The notes under the pieces: generated by a model | The model's input: the letters and a program-made list of their open reading frames with translations, nothing else | Database searches by the model: none | Told to the model about the DNA's origin: nothing | Position numbers and translations under genes: made by a program | Assembly: GCA_028287115.1 (NCBI GenBank) | Contig: JAQBQF010000148.1 | Location: forward strand, 62,001 to 126,000 | Reading direction: 5' to 3' | DNA from: Myxococcales bacterium | GTDB taxonomy: Bacteria; Myxococcota_A; Polyangia; Haliangiales; Haliangiaceae | Length of the DNA stretch: 64,000 bases | Shown here: piece by piece, positions 56,544 to 64,000 of the stretch | Layout: each line of letters starts with the position of its first letter | Position numbering within the stretch: the stretch's first letter is position 1

Positions 56544-57509
56544 ATGGCTCTCCCGCGAACGTCGATCGCTGCGACCCTGACGATCCTCAGCGCTTCCGTT
56601 GCGCTCGCGCAACCGACCGCTGGTCCTACGCCGCTGCCGCCGGCTCCTGTGCCGACCGAGGGATCCGGCTCCGGTTCGAATCAAGGTCCGACGGTTTCAC
56701 CCGAGAAGGTCGAGCAGGCAAAGGAGACCGCCAAGACGGCGGCTCTCACACCGATCGTTCCAAACCCCAGGGACCTGACCCGGCCGGCGTTCCAGCTCTA
56801 CGCCGAGATCGACGTGCCGGTCGTCGCGATCGGGACCGTGTTCACGCTGGCGCGCTTGGTCAAGACGCAGCCGGCGTTCTGCGGATCGACGGCCGTCGGC
56901 TCGACCCCGTGCAACAAGGCCGACCTCAACGCTGTCGACAAGATCACGGCCGGCTACTGGAGCCCCGCTTGGGCCACGTCGTCGGATATCGGACTGTACG
57001 GCCTGGCCGCCGCAACCGGAGCCATCCTGATCGCGGACGAAGGCTTGTTGCCCGCGCTCAACGATGGCGTGGTCGTCGTCGAAGCTGCGATGAGTGCGAA
57101 TGCCGTCGCATCGATCATGACGCTCGCCGCCGGTAGACCTCGCCCGTTCTTGTACGGCGACAAGGCTCCGGACAGCGTCCGCAACAGCGCCGATGCCGGA
57201 CTATCATTTCTCAGCAGCCACACGTCGATGTCGTTCGCGATCGTCACGTCGCTCTATATCGCCGAGCACCGCCTGCATCCTCACAGCACCGGTCCCAAGG
57301 TCATGCTCGGCGTCGGTCTGGCCGTCGCCTCATTCGTCGGCGTCGGACGCGTGATGTCCGGCTATCACTTCATCACCGATGTCGTCGGCGGTGCCGTTGT
57401 CGGTTCGTCGCTCGGCGTGATGATCTCGTCGATTCACCCGTCGCCGGTTTCGATCGTGCCCCTCGTTAGCGAGCAGTCGAAAGGCATCGGCATCCAGGCC
57501 ATCTTCTAG
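56544..57509 (+). CDS. PAP2-family membrane protein with altered active-site motifs
   Basis: A 321-aa protein with signal MALPRTSIAATLTILSASVALA and a Pro/Gly/Ser spacer. Several hydrophobic helices follow. PAP2 motif 1 (KX6RP) is present only as TLAAGRPRP, with Thr for Lys; motif 2 (SGH) reads LSSHTSMSF; motif 3 (RX5HXXXD) is intact, GRVMSGYHFITD. Such enzymes remove phosphate from lipid phosphates at the membrane, but the missing Lys and Gly make activity uncertain. Upstream 56389-56543 contains repeated TTTGCA words and no gene. Paired with the next PAP2 gene. Confidence 0.8.
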   Translation: MALPRTSIAATLTILSASVALAQPTAGPTPLPPAPVPTEGSGSGSNQGPTVSPEKVEQAKETAKTAALTPIVPNPRDLTRPAFQLYAEIDVPVVAIGTVFTLARLVKTQPAFCGSTAVGSTPCNKADLNAVDKITAGYWSPAWATSSDIGLYGLAAATGAILIADEGLLPALNDGVVVVEAAMSANAVASIMTLAAGRPRPFLYGDKAPDSVRNSADAGLSFLSSHTSMSFAIVTSLYIAEHRLHPHSTGPKVMLGVGLAVASFVGVGRVMSGYHFITDVVGGAVVGSSLGVMISSIHPSPVSIVPLVSEQSKGIGIQAIF

Positions 57510-57588
57510 CCGACCTTGCCGCGCGCTGCCGGCGGGTTCCGGCCGATTCGCTTGCGCCGCTCGCGTCGATCGTCGACCGTCATAGGCG

Positions 57589-58467
57589 GTGGTGCGATCG
57601 CTTGTCGTGACCTTGATCCTGCTCTCGGCGGCCGTCGCACGCGCGGACGAGCCAACCGTCCCGACCCCGGCGCCGGCGAAGACGTCGCCTCCTCAGCAGC
57701 TCGGTAGCCAGATCTCCGTCGCGCCGCCGATCGACCGCTGGTATCGCGGTCGCTACGGCAAGAATCGCTTGATCCATGTCTCGATCACTGCGGCCGGGGC
57801 GCTCATCTATCTCGCATCGGAGACGTTCTTCAAGGCGGACTTCGCGGCGGTAACCTGTCGGTGGTGCGAGCCCGATGCGTTCGATCACAGCGTGCGTGAC
57901 GCGCTCGTGTGGAGCAATCCATCGCGCGCCGCGCTTCTGAGCAACCTGACGGGTTACGTGATCGCACCGCTGTTCACCGCCGGCGTCATGCTCTACGACC
58001 TGTCAACGACGGATCCGGCGACGTCGCGGGTGATCGACGACGTGACCCCGGTGCTCGAGACCGTCGTGCTGAGCCAACTGCTCACGCAGGCCGTGAAGTT
58101 CGCCGGTGGTCGAGCTCGCCCCTTCGTCCACTTCGGATTGCCCGGGGCGCCGGGCGTCGACGACAACCTGTCTTTCTTCTCGGGACATACCGCCCTCACG
58201 TTCGGGCTCGCGACGAGCGCGGGCATCATCGCGCACCGTCGCCACTACAAGCTCGAGCCGGTGATCTGGGGTGTCGGGATGACGCTCGCGGCGACCACGG
58301 GATATCTGCGGATCGCGGCCGACAAGCACTACCTCACCGACGTGCTCGTTGGAGCGGTCGTCGGGGTCGGCTCCGGGCTCGCGGTCCCGTTGTTGATGCG
58401 GCGCCCGGAGGAAAATCTCACCGTCGTACCGACGGGCAATGGGCTCGCGCTCGTCGGATCGTTTTGA
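57589..58467 (+). CDS. PAP2-family lipid phosphatase
   Basis: A 292-aa protein with signal MVRSLVVTLILLSAAVARA (GTG 57589, or GTG 57592). All three PAP2 motifs are intact: KFAGGRARPF, FFSGHTALTF and RIAADKHYLTDV. Helices surround them (VSITAAGALIYLASE, YVIAPLFTAGVML). Acts on undecaprenyl or phosphatidyl phosphates facing the periplasm, by family analogy. 79 bp after the altered PAP2 gene, so probably a duplicate pair in one transcript. Confidence 0.85.
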   Translation: MVRSLVVTLILLSAAVARADEPTVPTPAPAKTSPPQQLGSQISVAPPIDRWYRGRYGKNRLIHVSITAAGALIYLASETFFKADFAAVTCRWCEPDAFDHSVRDALVWSNPSRAALLSNLTGYVIAPLFTAGVMLYDLSTTDPATSRVIDDVTPVLETVVLSQLLTQAVKFAGGRARPFVHFGLPGAPGVDDNLSFFSGHTALTFGLATSAGIIAHRRHYKLEPVIWGVGMTLAATTGYLRIAADKHYLTDVLVGAVVGVGSGLAVPLLMRRPEENLTVVPTGNGLALVGSF

Positions 58468-58486
58468 GAGATGCTACGGTTTGCGC

Positions 58487-60775
58487 GTGCGAGCAGCCGC
58501 TCTTGTCGCGCTCCTGATTGCTGCGTCGTCTGTCGCGAGTGCGGAGCCTTCGGGTCCGCATCCGCGCATGCTGCTCGATCCCGAGCTGCACGCCGCGTGG
58601 ACCGCGCAAGCGAAGGCGGAGCATGGTCCGGTCGTCGGCGCGATCGCGCTGTGCGATGACGCCGCACGATCGCACGAACATGATCGCGCGCTCTATCAAG
58701 GTTCGGAGTGGGCGAAGGTGCTGCAGGCCTGCCTCGTCGCCTGGGCGGCGACGGATGATCAGGCGCACGCGGCGACGGCGATCCGTTTCTTCACGGCGTT
58801 GATCGACGATCTGGACGACATCGGCGATCACAGAGGCGGCGACGAAGCGGCCCGCCGCGACTCCGGCTACGCGATCCGGAACCTCGGGCCGTACACCGCC
58901 CTCGCGTATGACTGGCTGCACGACGCGCCGGGCATGACGCCGGAGCTGCGCAAGCGAGCGCGCGCACGCTGGAAGGCGTGGCTCGATTGGTATCGCCAGA
59001 AGGGCTATCGCGCGAACACGCCGGGCTCGAACTATCACGCGGGTTACTTGCTCGCAGCGACGACGATCGCGATCGCGCAGGCGGGTGAGGCACCCGGCGA
59101 CCCGTTGTGGAATGAGGTCGCGGACAAGATGTGGAAGAAGGACATGGCCGGCGCGTTCGCCCGAGGCGGCGTGCTCGAAGGCGGCGACTGGCCCGAAGGC
59201 TGGCAATATGGGCCGTTCTCGGTCGCCGAGATCTCCCTCGGTGCGAGGATCATGCGCCGCGCCGGCGTCGAGATCCCCGGCGTCGCGCGCTGGCTGTCCG
59301 CGTTGATGCGGCATCACGTTTACTCGCTCTCGCCGAACAATCGGGTATTTCCGAGCGGCGATCTCGAAGAGGAACAGCCGAACGCTCCACCGGGCGTCAT
59401 GACGCTCGACGCGATCGCGCTCGGCGATGCGACCCCCGACGACAAGCGGTGGGCGCGGGGCGAGCTGTCGCGCCTAGAGCTCGTCGACCGCGACAGCTTG
59501 CTCTACGACGCACTCGCCGGCGTCGGCGACAAGCCGGTGCTCCCGCCGCGCGCGAGCTGGCCGACCTGGTACGTCGCGGCCGGCACCGGCACGCTGTTCG
59601 CGCGCACGCGCTGGGACGAGCAAGCCGTGTGGTTCGTCGCCGCGTGTCACGCCGCGATCGATGTCGATCATCGTCATCCCGACGCCGGAAACTTCGTACT
59701 ATCGCGCGGCGCCGACGACGTGATCGTCGATCCGTCGCCGTACGGAACGCTGTCGACGTTGACCTCGAATGCCCCGACCGTCGCCTCCGGTCATCTGCCG
59801 AAGGACTACCTCCCGAGCCAGGGTTCGTGGGGCGAGAAGACGAGCTTCGACTTCACGACGCAGCGAGCGAGCGGCGTGGTCGCGGCGCGCTGCGATTACT
59901 CGGATCAATACAAGTTCCAGGAGCGACGCAGCGACGTCCCGGATGCGCTGCGCGATCTCGTGATGATCCCGAGCGCGGATGGGCGCGATGCGGCGGTCAT
60001 CGTCGTCGATCGCGCGGAGACCGGCGATACCGACCGCTCGATGTACCTGCGGTTTCGTACGCCGGGCCACTTCGCGCTCGACGGCGAGACCGGCACCGCG
60101 ACGGTCGGCAACACCAAGCTCGCGATCGCGAGCATCGCAAAGTCGTCGGGTAAGGCGGCGATCGGTGTCCCGTCCCAGAAAGATTGCTTCAAGGAGGGCA
60201 CCGTGCGCGGCACGTGTGATGCGGCGCGGTTTCCGATCACCGACTATCGCCTTGTCGTCGCCGGCCCCAAGCCGCGCGCCGCGCACGTGATCACCGCGAC
60301 CGATGGCCACGCGAAGGTCGCGACGACGCCGTTGTCCGGAGATGGCTGGGCCGGCATCGCGCTCCACGATCTGCGCGAAGCCTCGGTCGTGTGGCGCACG
60401 GGGGGCTCGGGCACGTTTGCGTACCACGCGCCGCCCGGCACGCACGTGATCCTCGATGCGCCCGAGAAGGCCGGCACGTCGTCGGTCACGGCCAAGCACG
60501 CGGGCGACCAGTGTGCCGTCGAGGTCACGGCCGGCGGCGCGATTCCCGCGCGCCCGTTGGTGGTCACGCTCGATTCGGAATGCAACGTCACCGCCGATCC
60601 GGAGGCAGCGACGACGACGCCGTCGGCGGGAACCAAGCCGTCGTCCGCACGCGTTCGCTCGCCGCGCGCTGGATGCTGCGGTGCGCAGACAGCGCCGACG
60701 TCACCGATCGCGATGGCGATCCTCGTTGGCTTCCTGCTGCGTGGGCATCGCCGCAAGCAGCGCACACGGCAATGA
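58487..60775 (+). CDS. Heparinase II/III-like protein with MYXO-CTERM-like tail
   Basis: A 762-aa exported protein. Start GTG 58487 begins the signal (MRAAALVALLIAASSVASA); TTG 58481 is an alternative. The N-terminal alpha/alpha toroid (about 20-370) has DSGYAIRNLGPYTALAYDW and DWPEGWQYGPFS. The heparinase C region begins near AAIDVDHRHPDAGNFVLSR, a His/Asp-rich segment typical of the fold. The end carries GCCGAQ, a membrane helix (MAILVGFLLRG) and HRRKQ, a surface-sorting signal. It probably lyses a uronate-containing polysaccharide; the substrate is not evident. Stop overlaps the next gene (ATGA). Confidence 0.8.
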   Translation: MRAAALVALLIAASSVASAEPSGPHPRMLLDPELHAAWTAQAKAEHGPVVGAIALCDDAARSHEHDRALYQGSEWAKVLQACLVAWAATDDQAHAATAIRFFTALIDDLDDIGDHRGGDEAARRDSGYAIRNLGPYTALAYDWLHDAPGMTPELRKRARARWKAWLDWYRQKGYRANTPGSNYHAGYLLAATTIAIAQAGEAPGDPLWNEVADKMWKKDMAGAFARGGVLEGGDWPEGWQYGPFSVAEISLGARIMRRAGVEIPGVARWLSALMRHHVYSLSPNNRVFPSGDLEEEQPNAPPGVMTLDAIALGDATPDDKRWARGELSRLELVDRDSLLYDALAGVGDKPVLPPRASWPTWYVAAGTGTLFARTRWDEQAVWFVAACHAAIDVDHRHPDAGNFVLSRGADDVIVDPSPYGTLSTLTSNAPTVASGHLPKDYLPSQGSWGEKTSFDFTTQRASGVVAARCDYSDQYKFQERRSDVPDALRDLVMIPSADGRDAAVIVVDRAETGDTDRSMYLRFRTPGHFALDGETGTATVGNTKLAIASIAKSSGKAAIGVPSQKDCFKEGTVRGTCDAARFPITDYRLVVAGPKPRAAHVITATDGHAKVATTPLSGDGWAGIALHDLREASVVWRTGGSGTFAYHAPPGTHVILDAPEKAGTSSVTAKHAGDQCAVEVTAGGAIPARPLVVTLDSECNVTADPEAATTTPSAGTKPSSARVRSPRAGCCGAQTAPTSPIAMAILVGFLLRGHRRKQRTRQ

Positions 60776-61173
60776 CACCAAGGCGAGAGCGCTGGCTCGT
60801 GTTCCGCGCTCGCTACGATCAGAGTGCTCCGCTCGACGCCGCGCAGTTCGCCGAGCTGGTCGAGCAGATCCGGACCGAACCCGATGCGGTACTCCAGCGC
60901 TCGTACGTCGTGCATCTCGGGCGGATCGCCCGAGAGGTCGTCACCGACGAACAATTGATGTCGCTCGGCGCGATGTTCACCGGCAAGGTCCCGGCGTACG
61001 TCGCCAACGCGCTGATCGTGCGGCGACTGCGCCGTGATCCGCGCGATCAAGTGGCGATCGCCGCCGCGCTCGCATCCGATCGCGCCTTCGTGCACGCCGC
61101 GGTGGCTGCGTGCGAGCTGACCGCGGCGCAACGCGATCAGCTCGAGGCACGCGCGCCGAAACGCCTCAGTTGA
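60772..61173 (+). CDS. Small hypothetical protein coupled to the heparinase-like gene
   Basis: A 133-aa soluble helical protein from ATG 60772, which overlaps the previous stop. It has MTPRRERWLVFRARYDQSAP, then repeats of short helices (LVEQIRTEPDAVLQRSYVVH, ALIVRRLRRDPRDQVAIAAA) like a HEAT/ARM solenoid of about three units. No signal, Cys-poor. Function unknown. Its 3' end overlaps the convergent lipoprotein gene by eight bases. Confidence 0.65.
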   Translation: MTPRRERWLVFRARYDQSAPLDAAQFAELVEQIRTEPDAVLQRSYVVHLGRIAREVVTDEQLMSLGAMFTGKVPAYVANALIVRRLRRDPRDQVAIAAALASDRAFVHAAVAACELTAAQRDQLEARAPKRLS

Positions 61174-62173
61174 CGCGGACGGGTGCGGTGCGCGCGTTGA
61201 TCGTCACCGGCTTGTCGGGCCCGTGCTTGTGGATGTTGCCGATCCGCACCGCGTACGTCTGCCCCCGCTTGAGCTGCCAGCGCTCGTCGGGTGCGCGGAG
61301 ATCCTGAGCACCGTAACTCGGTCGCTCGCCGGGGAGGTTCAACAGCGCGTAGACCGGATTGCCGAGCTCGTCCGCAACGGGCCAGCCATCGCCGTCGATC
61401 GCGGGCGGTTGCCCGACCAGCTGGAAGTAGACGGCGTCGCCGTCCTTCGCGAGGCTGATCGTCCGCGCACCTTGCGGCAAGTCGCCATTCGCGATCACGT
61501 GACCCGGTGCGACCGGGGTCTCCGTGAGCGTGCTCTTCGGCGCAGCCGGCAGCGGGGAGATCGAATCTACCTTCCAGTACCACTTACGTTCCTCGTCGAG
61601 CGCCCACGCACCGCCGGCCGCGATTCGATCGCCTTGCTTGACCGCTGCGCCCTTCGGGCCGAGCTTCGCGCGAATCGCGAGCGCGCCGTTGCCCTCGGTG
61701 TCGTCGACCAGCCACACGAAATCCGACGGGACGAGTCCCGCATCGAGCTTCACACCGACGCCGGCATCGGGCACGACCTCCGGCAAGGGGCCGAGCTTCA
61801 TGATCGCGGGTCCGACCGTCCCGAACACGACACCGTGCTGACCGCGCCGGTCGAGATACAGCGTGCGATCGACGACCGCTTGCCACGCGGGTACGGCACC
61901 GAGCTCCGCGATCTGCCTGCCCGCGTCGACGACCTCGGGCTCCTCGGGCTTGGCCTTCGCGGAGCCGGCGCTACCGTCGCTACCGTCGCTGCCGGGCGTG
62001 ACCGGATCGGCGCTGCCCCATTGCGTCGCACTGCCCGGTTGTTGCCGTGGATGATTGCCGAAACTGCCGGCGCTGCCTTGGTGGCCGCTGCCGGCGCTGC
62101 CTTCACCGGAATCTCCGCGCTGACCCTGGCATCCCGCCAGGACGGCCGCGATCAACAAGACGTGCTTCACCAT
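61166..62173 (-). CDS. Hypothetical lipoprotein with Gly/Ser-rich spacer
   Basis: A 335-aa protein with signal MVKHVLLIAAVLAGCQGQ (Cys-15). Residues about 20-75 are a low-complexity Gly/Ser/Ala/Asp spacer of the GSAGS/GSDGS kind. The folded part (about 85-335) is beta-rich, with LYLDRRGQHGVVFGTVGPAI, DFVWLVDDTEGNGALAIRAK and a closing QTYAVRIGNIHKHGPDKPV strand set. No family recognised. The start overlaps the 3' end of the msrC-like gene by seven bases. Confidence 0.72.
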   Translation of the reverse strand: MVKHVLLIAAVLAGCQGQRGDSGEGSAGSGHQGSAGSFGNHPRQQPGSATQWGSADPVTPGSDGSDGSAGSAKAKPEEPEVVDAGRQIAELGAVPAWQAVVDRTLYLDRRGQHGVVFGTVGPAIMKLGPLPEVVPDAGVGVKLDAGLVPSDFVWLVDDTEGNGALAIRAKLGPKGAAVKQGDRIAAGGAWALDEERKWYWKVDSISPLPAAPKSTLTETPVAPGHVIANGDLPQGARTISLAKDGDAVYFQLVGQPPAIDGDGWPVADELGNPVYALLNLPGERPSYGAQDLRAPDERWQLKRGQTYAVRIGNIHKHGPDKPVTINARTAPVRVN

Positions 62174-62670
62174 GCGAGTGCGCCGGCGATCTCGGCGACC
62201 TTACCGAGCCACGCCGCGTCGACCTCGTCGAACGCCGCGAGCTCGTAGCTATCGACATCGAGGACCGCGACGACCTCTTGCGAAGCGGCGCGACCCCGCA
62301 TCACCGGCACGACGATCTCGCTGCGCGATCCCGCGTCGCAGGCGATGTGACCTGGAAACTGCTCGACGTCTGGGACGACGATCGTGCGTCGCTCGGCGGC
62401 CGCCGTCCCGCACACACCGCGTCCGAACGCGATCCTCACGCACGCGACCTTACCCTGGAACGGTCCGAGCACGAGCTCGTCGCCTCGCCGGAGGTAGAAC
62501 CCGACCCAGCTCGCGACCGGCAAGCACTCGCGCAGTGCGGCGCTGATATTCGCGAGGTTCGCGATCAGATCCGGTTCTCCGTCGAGCAACGAGACCAACT
62601 GCGGAACGAGCTCCCGATAGCGCTCGGCCTTGTCACTCGCGCTGTTGAACGCGACCGATTCGAGCGCCAC
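62167..62670 (-). CDS. msrC: Free methionine-(R)-sulfoxide reductase (GAF type)
   Basis: A 167-aa GAF-domain enzyme that reduces free methionine-(R)-sulfoxide. The three catalytic cysteines are Cys-77, Cys-87 and Cys-111 (VACVRI, GVCGTA, HIACDA), with spacing 10 and 24 exactly as in the E. coli enzyme (Cys-84/94/118). Also typical are WVGFYL and SRSEIVVPV. Cytoplasmic; part of oxidative-damage repair. It is 3 bp after the upstream gene and runs into the lipoprotein gene. Confidence 0.93.
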   Translation of the reverse strand: MALESVAFNSASDKAERYRELVPQLVSLLDGEPDLIANLANISAALRECLPVASWVGFYLRRGDELVLGPFQGKVACVRIAFGRGVCGTAAAERRTIVVPDVEQFPGHIACDAGSRSEIVVPVMRGRAASQEVVAVLDVDSYELAAFDEVDAAWLGKVAEIAGALAW

Positions 62671-62673
62671 GCG

Positions 62674-63345
62674 TTATCCGGCGGCGAGCTGACGTGCTGC
62701 ATTCAGCGCGCGCGGGATCCCGAATGGGCTCGCGCGCAGCTGTAGGATCAGGAAATCGCCCTCGGTCGACAGCCCCGACACCTGGACGACCGGCGTCAGC
62801 GTGCCGAGCAGGCCGCGCACGCGATCGTTCTCGGCGAACTTCGGGTTCTGCATCAGATCGATCACGATCACATCGTCGTGTGCCTCGACGAGGACCGCCG
62901 GCTTCTTCGGCATGAACTTGGCGAGATTGCCGGGCTTGCTGAGGTCGAGTGCGCCGGACTTGATGAGGCCGGCGACCGGTGTGAACGACTCACCGAGGAC
63001 CTTCATCGTGACGTCCGAGAGCTTGAGCGTCACCATGAACTTGGTCTCGTTGACCTCGATCTTGTCGATCCGGATCGATGCCGCGGCGCGCACGGTCGTC
63101 CCCATCAGATCGATCGTCGCACCGAGGCCGATCGCCGGTGGGCGTGGGGTGATCGTGACGTCCTGCGGTGCCTTCTTCGAAGGCGGCGTGTTCGCGATGA
63201 ACCAGCGCAGCGAGTCGAGCGGCACGGCGACGCGCATCCCGAGCGCATGACGCGCCATGCTCAACATGGTGGTGGGATTCTTGACCATGAAGCGGCCGGC
63301 GGAACGCAGCGCTGCGCGAAGCGGGAGTGCCATTCCTTGATCCAT
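62674..63345 (-). CDS. Conserved-looking hypothetical protein
   Basis: A 223-aa protein from ATG 63345 (MDQGMALPLRAALRSAGRF), five bases after the preceding stop. N-terminal helix with FMVKNPTTMLSMARHALGM, then a beta-rich body in which strands such as IGLGATIDLMGTTVRAAASI and KFMVTLKLSDVTMKVLG alternate, like a lipid-binding or SRPBCC-like barrel. The C terminus is hydrophobic (FLILQLRASPFGI). No signal, no catalytic motif recognised. An upstream in-frame start at 63366 would overlap the previous gene. Confidence 0.68.
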   Translation of the reverse strand: MDQGMALPLRAALRSAGRFMVKNPTTMLSMARHALGMRVAVPLDSLRWFIANTPPSKKAPQDVTITPRPPAIGLGATIDLMGTTVRAAASIRIDKIEVNETKFMVTLKLSDVTMKVLGESFTPVAGLIKSGALDLSKPGNLAKFMPKKPAVLVEAHDDVIVIDLMQNPKFAENDRVRGLLGTLTPVVQVSGLSTEGDFLILQLRASPFGIPRALNAARQLAAG

Positions 63346-63349
63346 AACA

Positions 63350-64000
63350 TTAAAACAGCGCGACACGGAGAGGCCCGGCGAGGATCACGCCGACGACCGG
63401 CTTTCCGTCGACGACGGTCGCAAACGCCAGCCCGGAAGGCGCGTCATCCGGGAGCCGCGCTCGGCGTACCGGATCGCCTCGCCTCGGATCGATCACGAGC
63501 ACGTCGCGGAGCCCCGGACCGGATTCGACGAGCAGTGCGCTATCGCCGCCTCCCCGCTCCGCGGCCGCCCAGATCGGCGGGCTGAGAGCGTAGTCATTTC
63601 GCGCCCGGAGCCCGCCGGCGAGGTCATACAGCGTGTACTGCCAGCTATCGAGCAGTGGGCCCGTGACGACCCAAGGCCGCGAAAACGGGGCCGCGTCCGG
63701 GTCGCGCGGCGGTACGGGTCCGCGCCGGACCGGAGGTGGCGGGATCGCCGGCATCTTGTCCGGTGGAATCGGGCCACCGGCGGCCTCTCCGGCGATCAGG
63801 TCACCGGTCGCGCGCCATCGCAAATCCAACCCGGGAATCGCGGTCGCGATGCCGGTGCGTGCATCGATCCGATAGGCGTCGCCATCGTCGAGCTCGACGA
63901 GCACGCCGTCTCCGGATGCCGAGAGCGCGCGCACGACACCGTCGACCGCGATCGTCCATGCGGGGACCATCGCGACCCGAGGCAGCCGCGCGAGCACCCG
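63350..64000 (-). CDS. Hypothetical beta-propeller-like protein (5' truncated by window edge)
   Basis: The visible C-terminal ~215 residues have repeated short strands of the WD/PQQ kind (VDGVVRALSASGDGVLVELD, DVLVIDPRRGDPVRRARL, LAFATVVDGKPVVGV) split by a proline-rich loop (PAIPPPPVRRGPVPPRDP). It looks like part of a propeller or outer-membrane-associated protein. The gene continues past 64000, so the start and any signal are unseen. It heads the visible part of the leftward operon. Confidence 0.6.
   Translation of the reverse strand, partial: RVLARLPRVAMVPAWTIAVDGVVRALSASGDGVLVELDDGDAYRIDARTGIATAIPGLDLRWRATGDLIAGEAAGGPIPPDKMPAIPPPPVRRGPVPPRDPDAAPFSRPWVVTGPLLDSWQYTLYDLAGGLRARNDYALSPPIWAAAERGGGDSALLVESGPGLRDVLVIDPRRGDPVRRARLPDDAPSGLAFATVVDGKPVVGVILAGPLRVALF

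Overview
The window reads as chromosome of a GC-rich Gram-negative bacterium of the myxobacterial type (Myxococcota; a Haliangium/Kofleria-like lineage is my guess, not something shown). Pointers are C-terminal sorting signals of the MYXO-CTERM kind (Cys, one membrane helix, Arg cluster), many lipoprotein signal peptides, Ser/Thr kinases and PP2C phosphatases beside two-component proteins, frequent GTG starts, and strong GC bias in third codon positions. Almost all of it is coding. No rRNA, tRNA, CRISPR array, prophage or recognisable transposase was seen.

Layout. 1-4741: the 3' part of a CheB-CheR-PAS-histidine kinase fusion, then an MscS-type channel with a cyclic-nucleotide domain, followed by a long imperfect inverted repeat (4781-4927). 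4945-21313: a central-carbon locus. fbp (class III) and tal run leftward; pgi, tkt, gnd, pgl, glk and zwf run rightward, with a small lipopeptide gene and an RCC1-repeat lipoprotein between pgi and tkt. Together they supply glucose phosphorylation, the whole oxidative pentose phosphate branch, both carbon-shuffling enzymes, G6P/F6P isomerisation and fructose bisphosphatase.

The most unusual segment is 8126-11742, in the divergent gap between fbp and pgi. An HNH nuclease gene with a RuvA-C-like tail is flanked on both sides by arrays of diverged units of about 220 bp that face each other. Units carry a 14-bp palindrome (GGCCCACGTGGGCC) and many also carry a small hairpin of the form GATCAA(CC)-loop-(GG)TTGATC. 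Nine palindrome copies lie here, one of them inside the nuclease gene; I found none elsewhere in the window. An approximately 85-bp stretch is almost identical between the two arrays in inverted orientation.

21351-39610: secreted and signalling genes. They include an LVIVD-repeat lipoprotein, a pair of SPFH membrane proteins, a 7TM-GAF protein with a decayed SpoIIE-like domain, a PilZ protein, a translationally coupled PP2C operon, a double-receiver regulator, an OmpA/MotB-like protein, a lipoprotein gamma-glutamyltransferase, an Xaa-Pro aminopeptidase, a metzincin-like protein lacking one zinc ligand, and YhbY.

39674-47690: a phosphate-starvation regulon, porin-phoB-phoR-phoU-pstS-pstC-pstA-pstB, with Pho-box-like repeats of 11-bp period before the porin, phoB and pstS.

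47734-64000: an RND efflux pump with its adaptor, a YfbK-type VWA lipoprotein, a receptor Ser/Thr kinase, two PAP2-family proteins, a heparinase-like surface protein with a coupled small gene, and a leftward operon with free-methionine-(R)-sulfoxide reductase that runs off the right edge.
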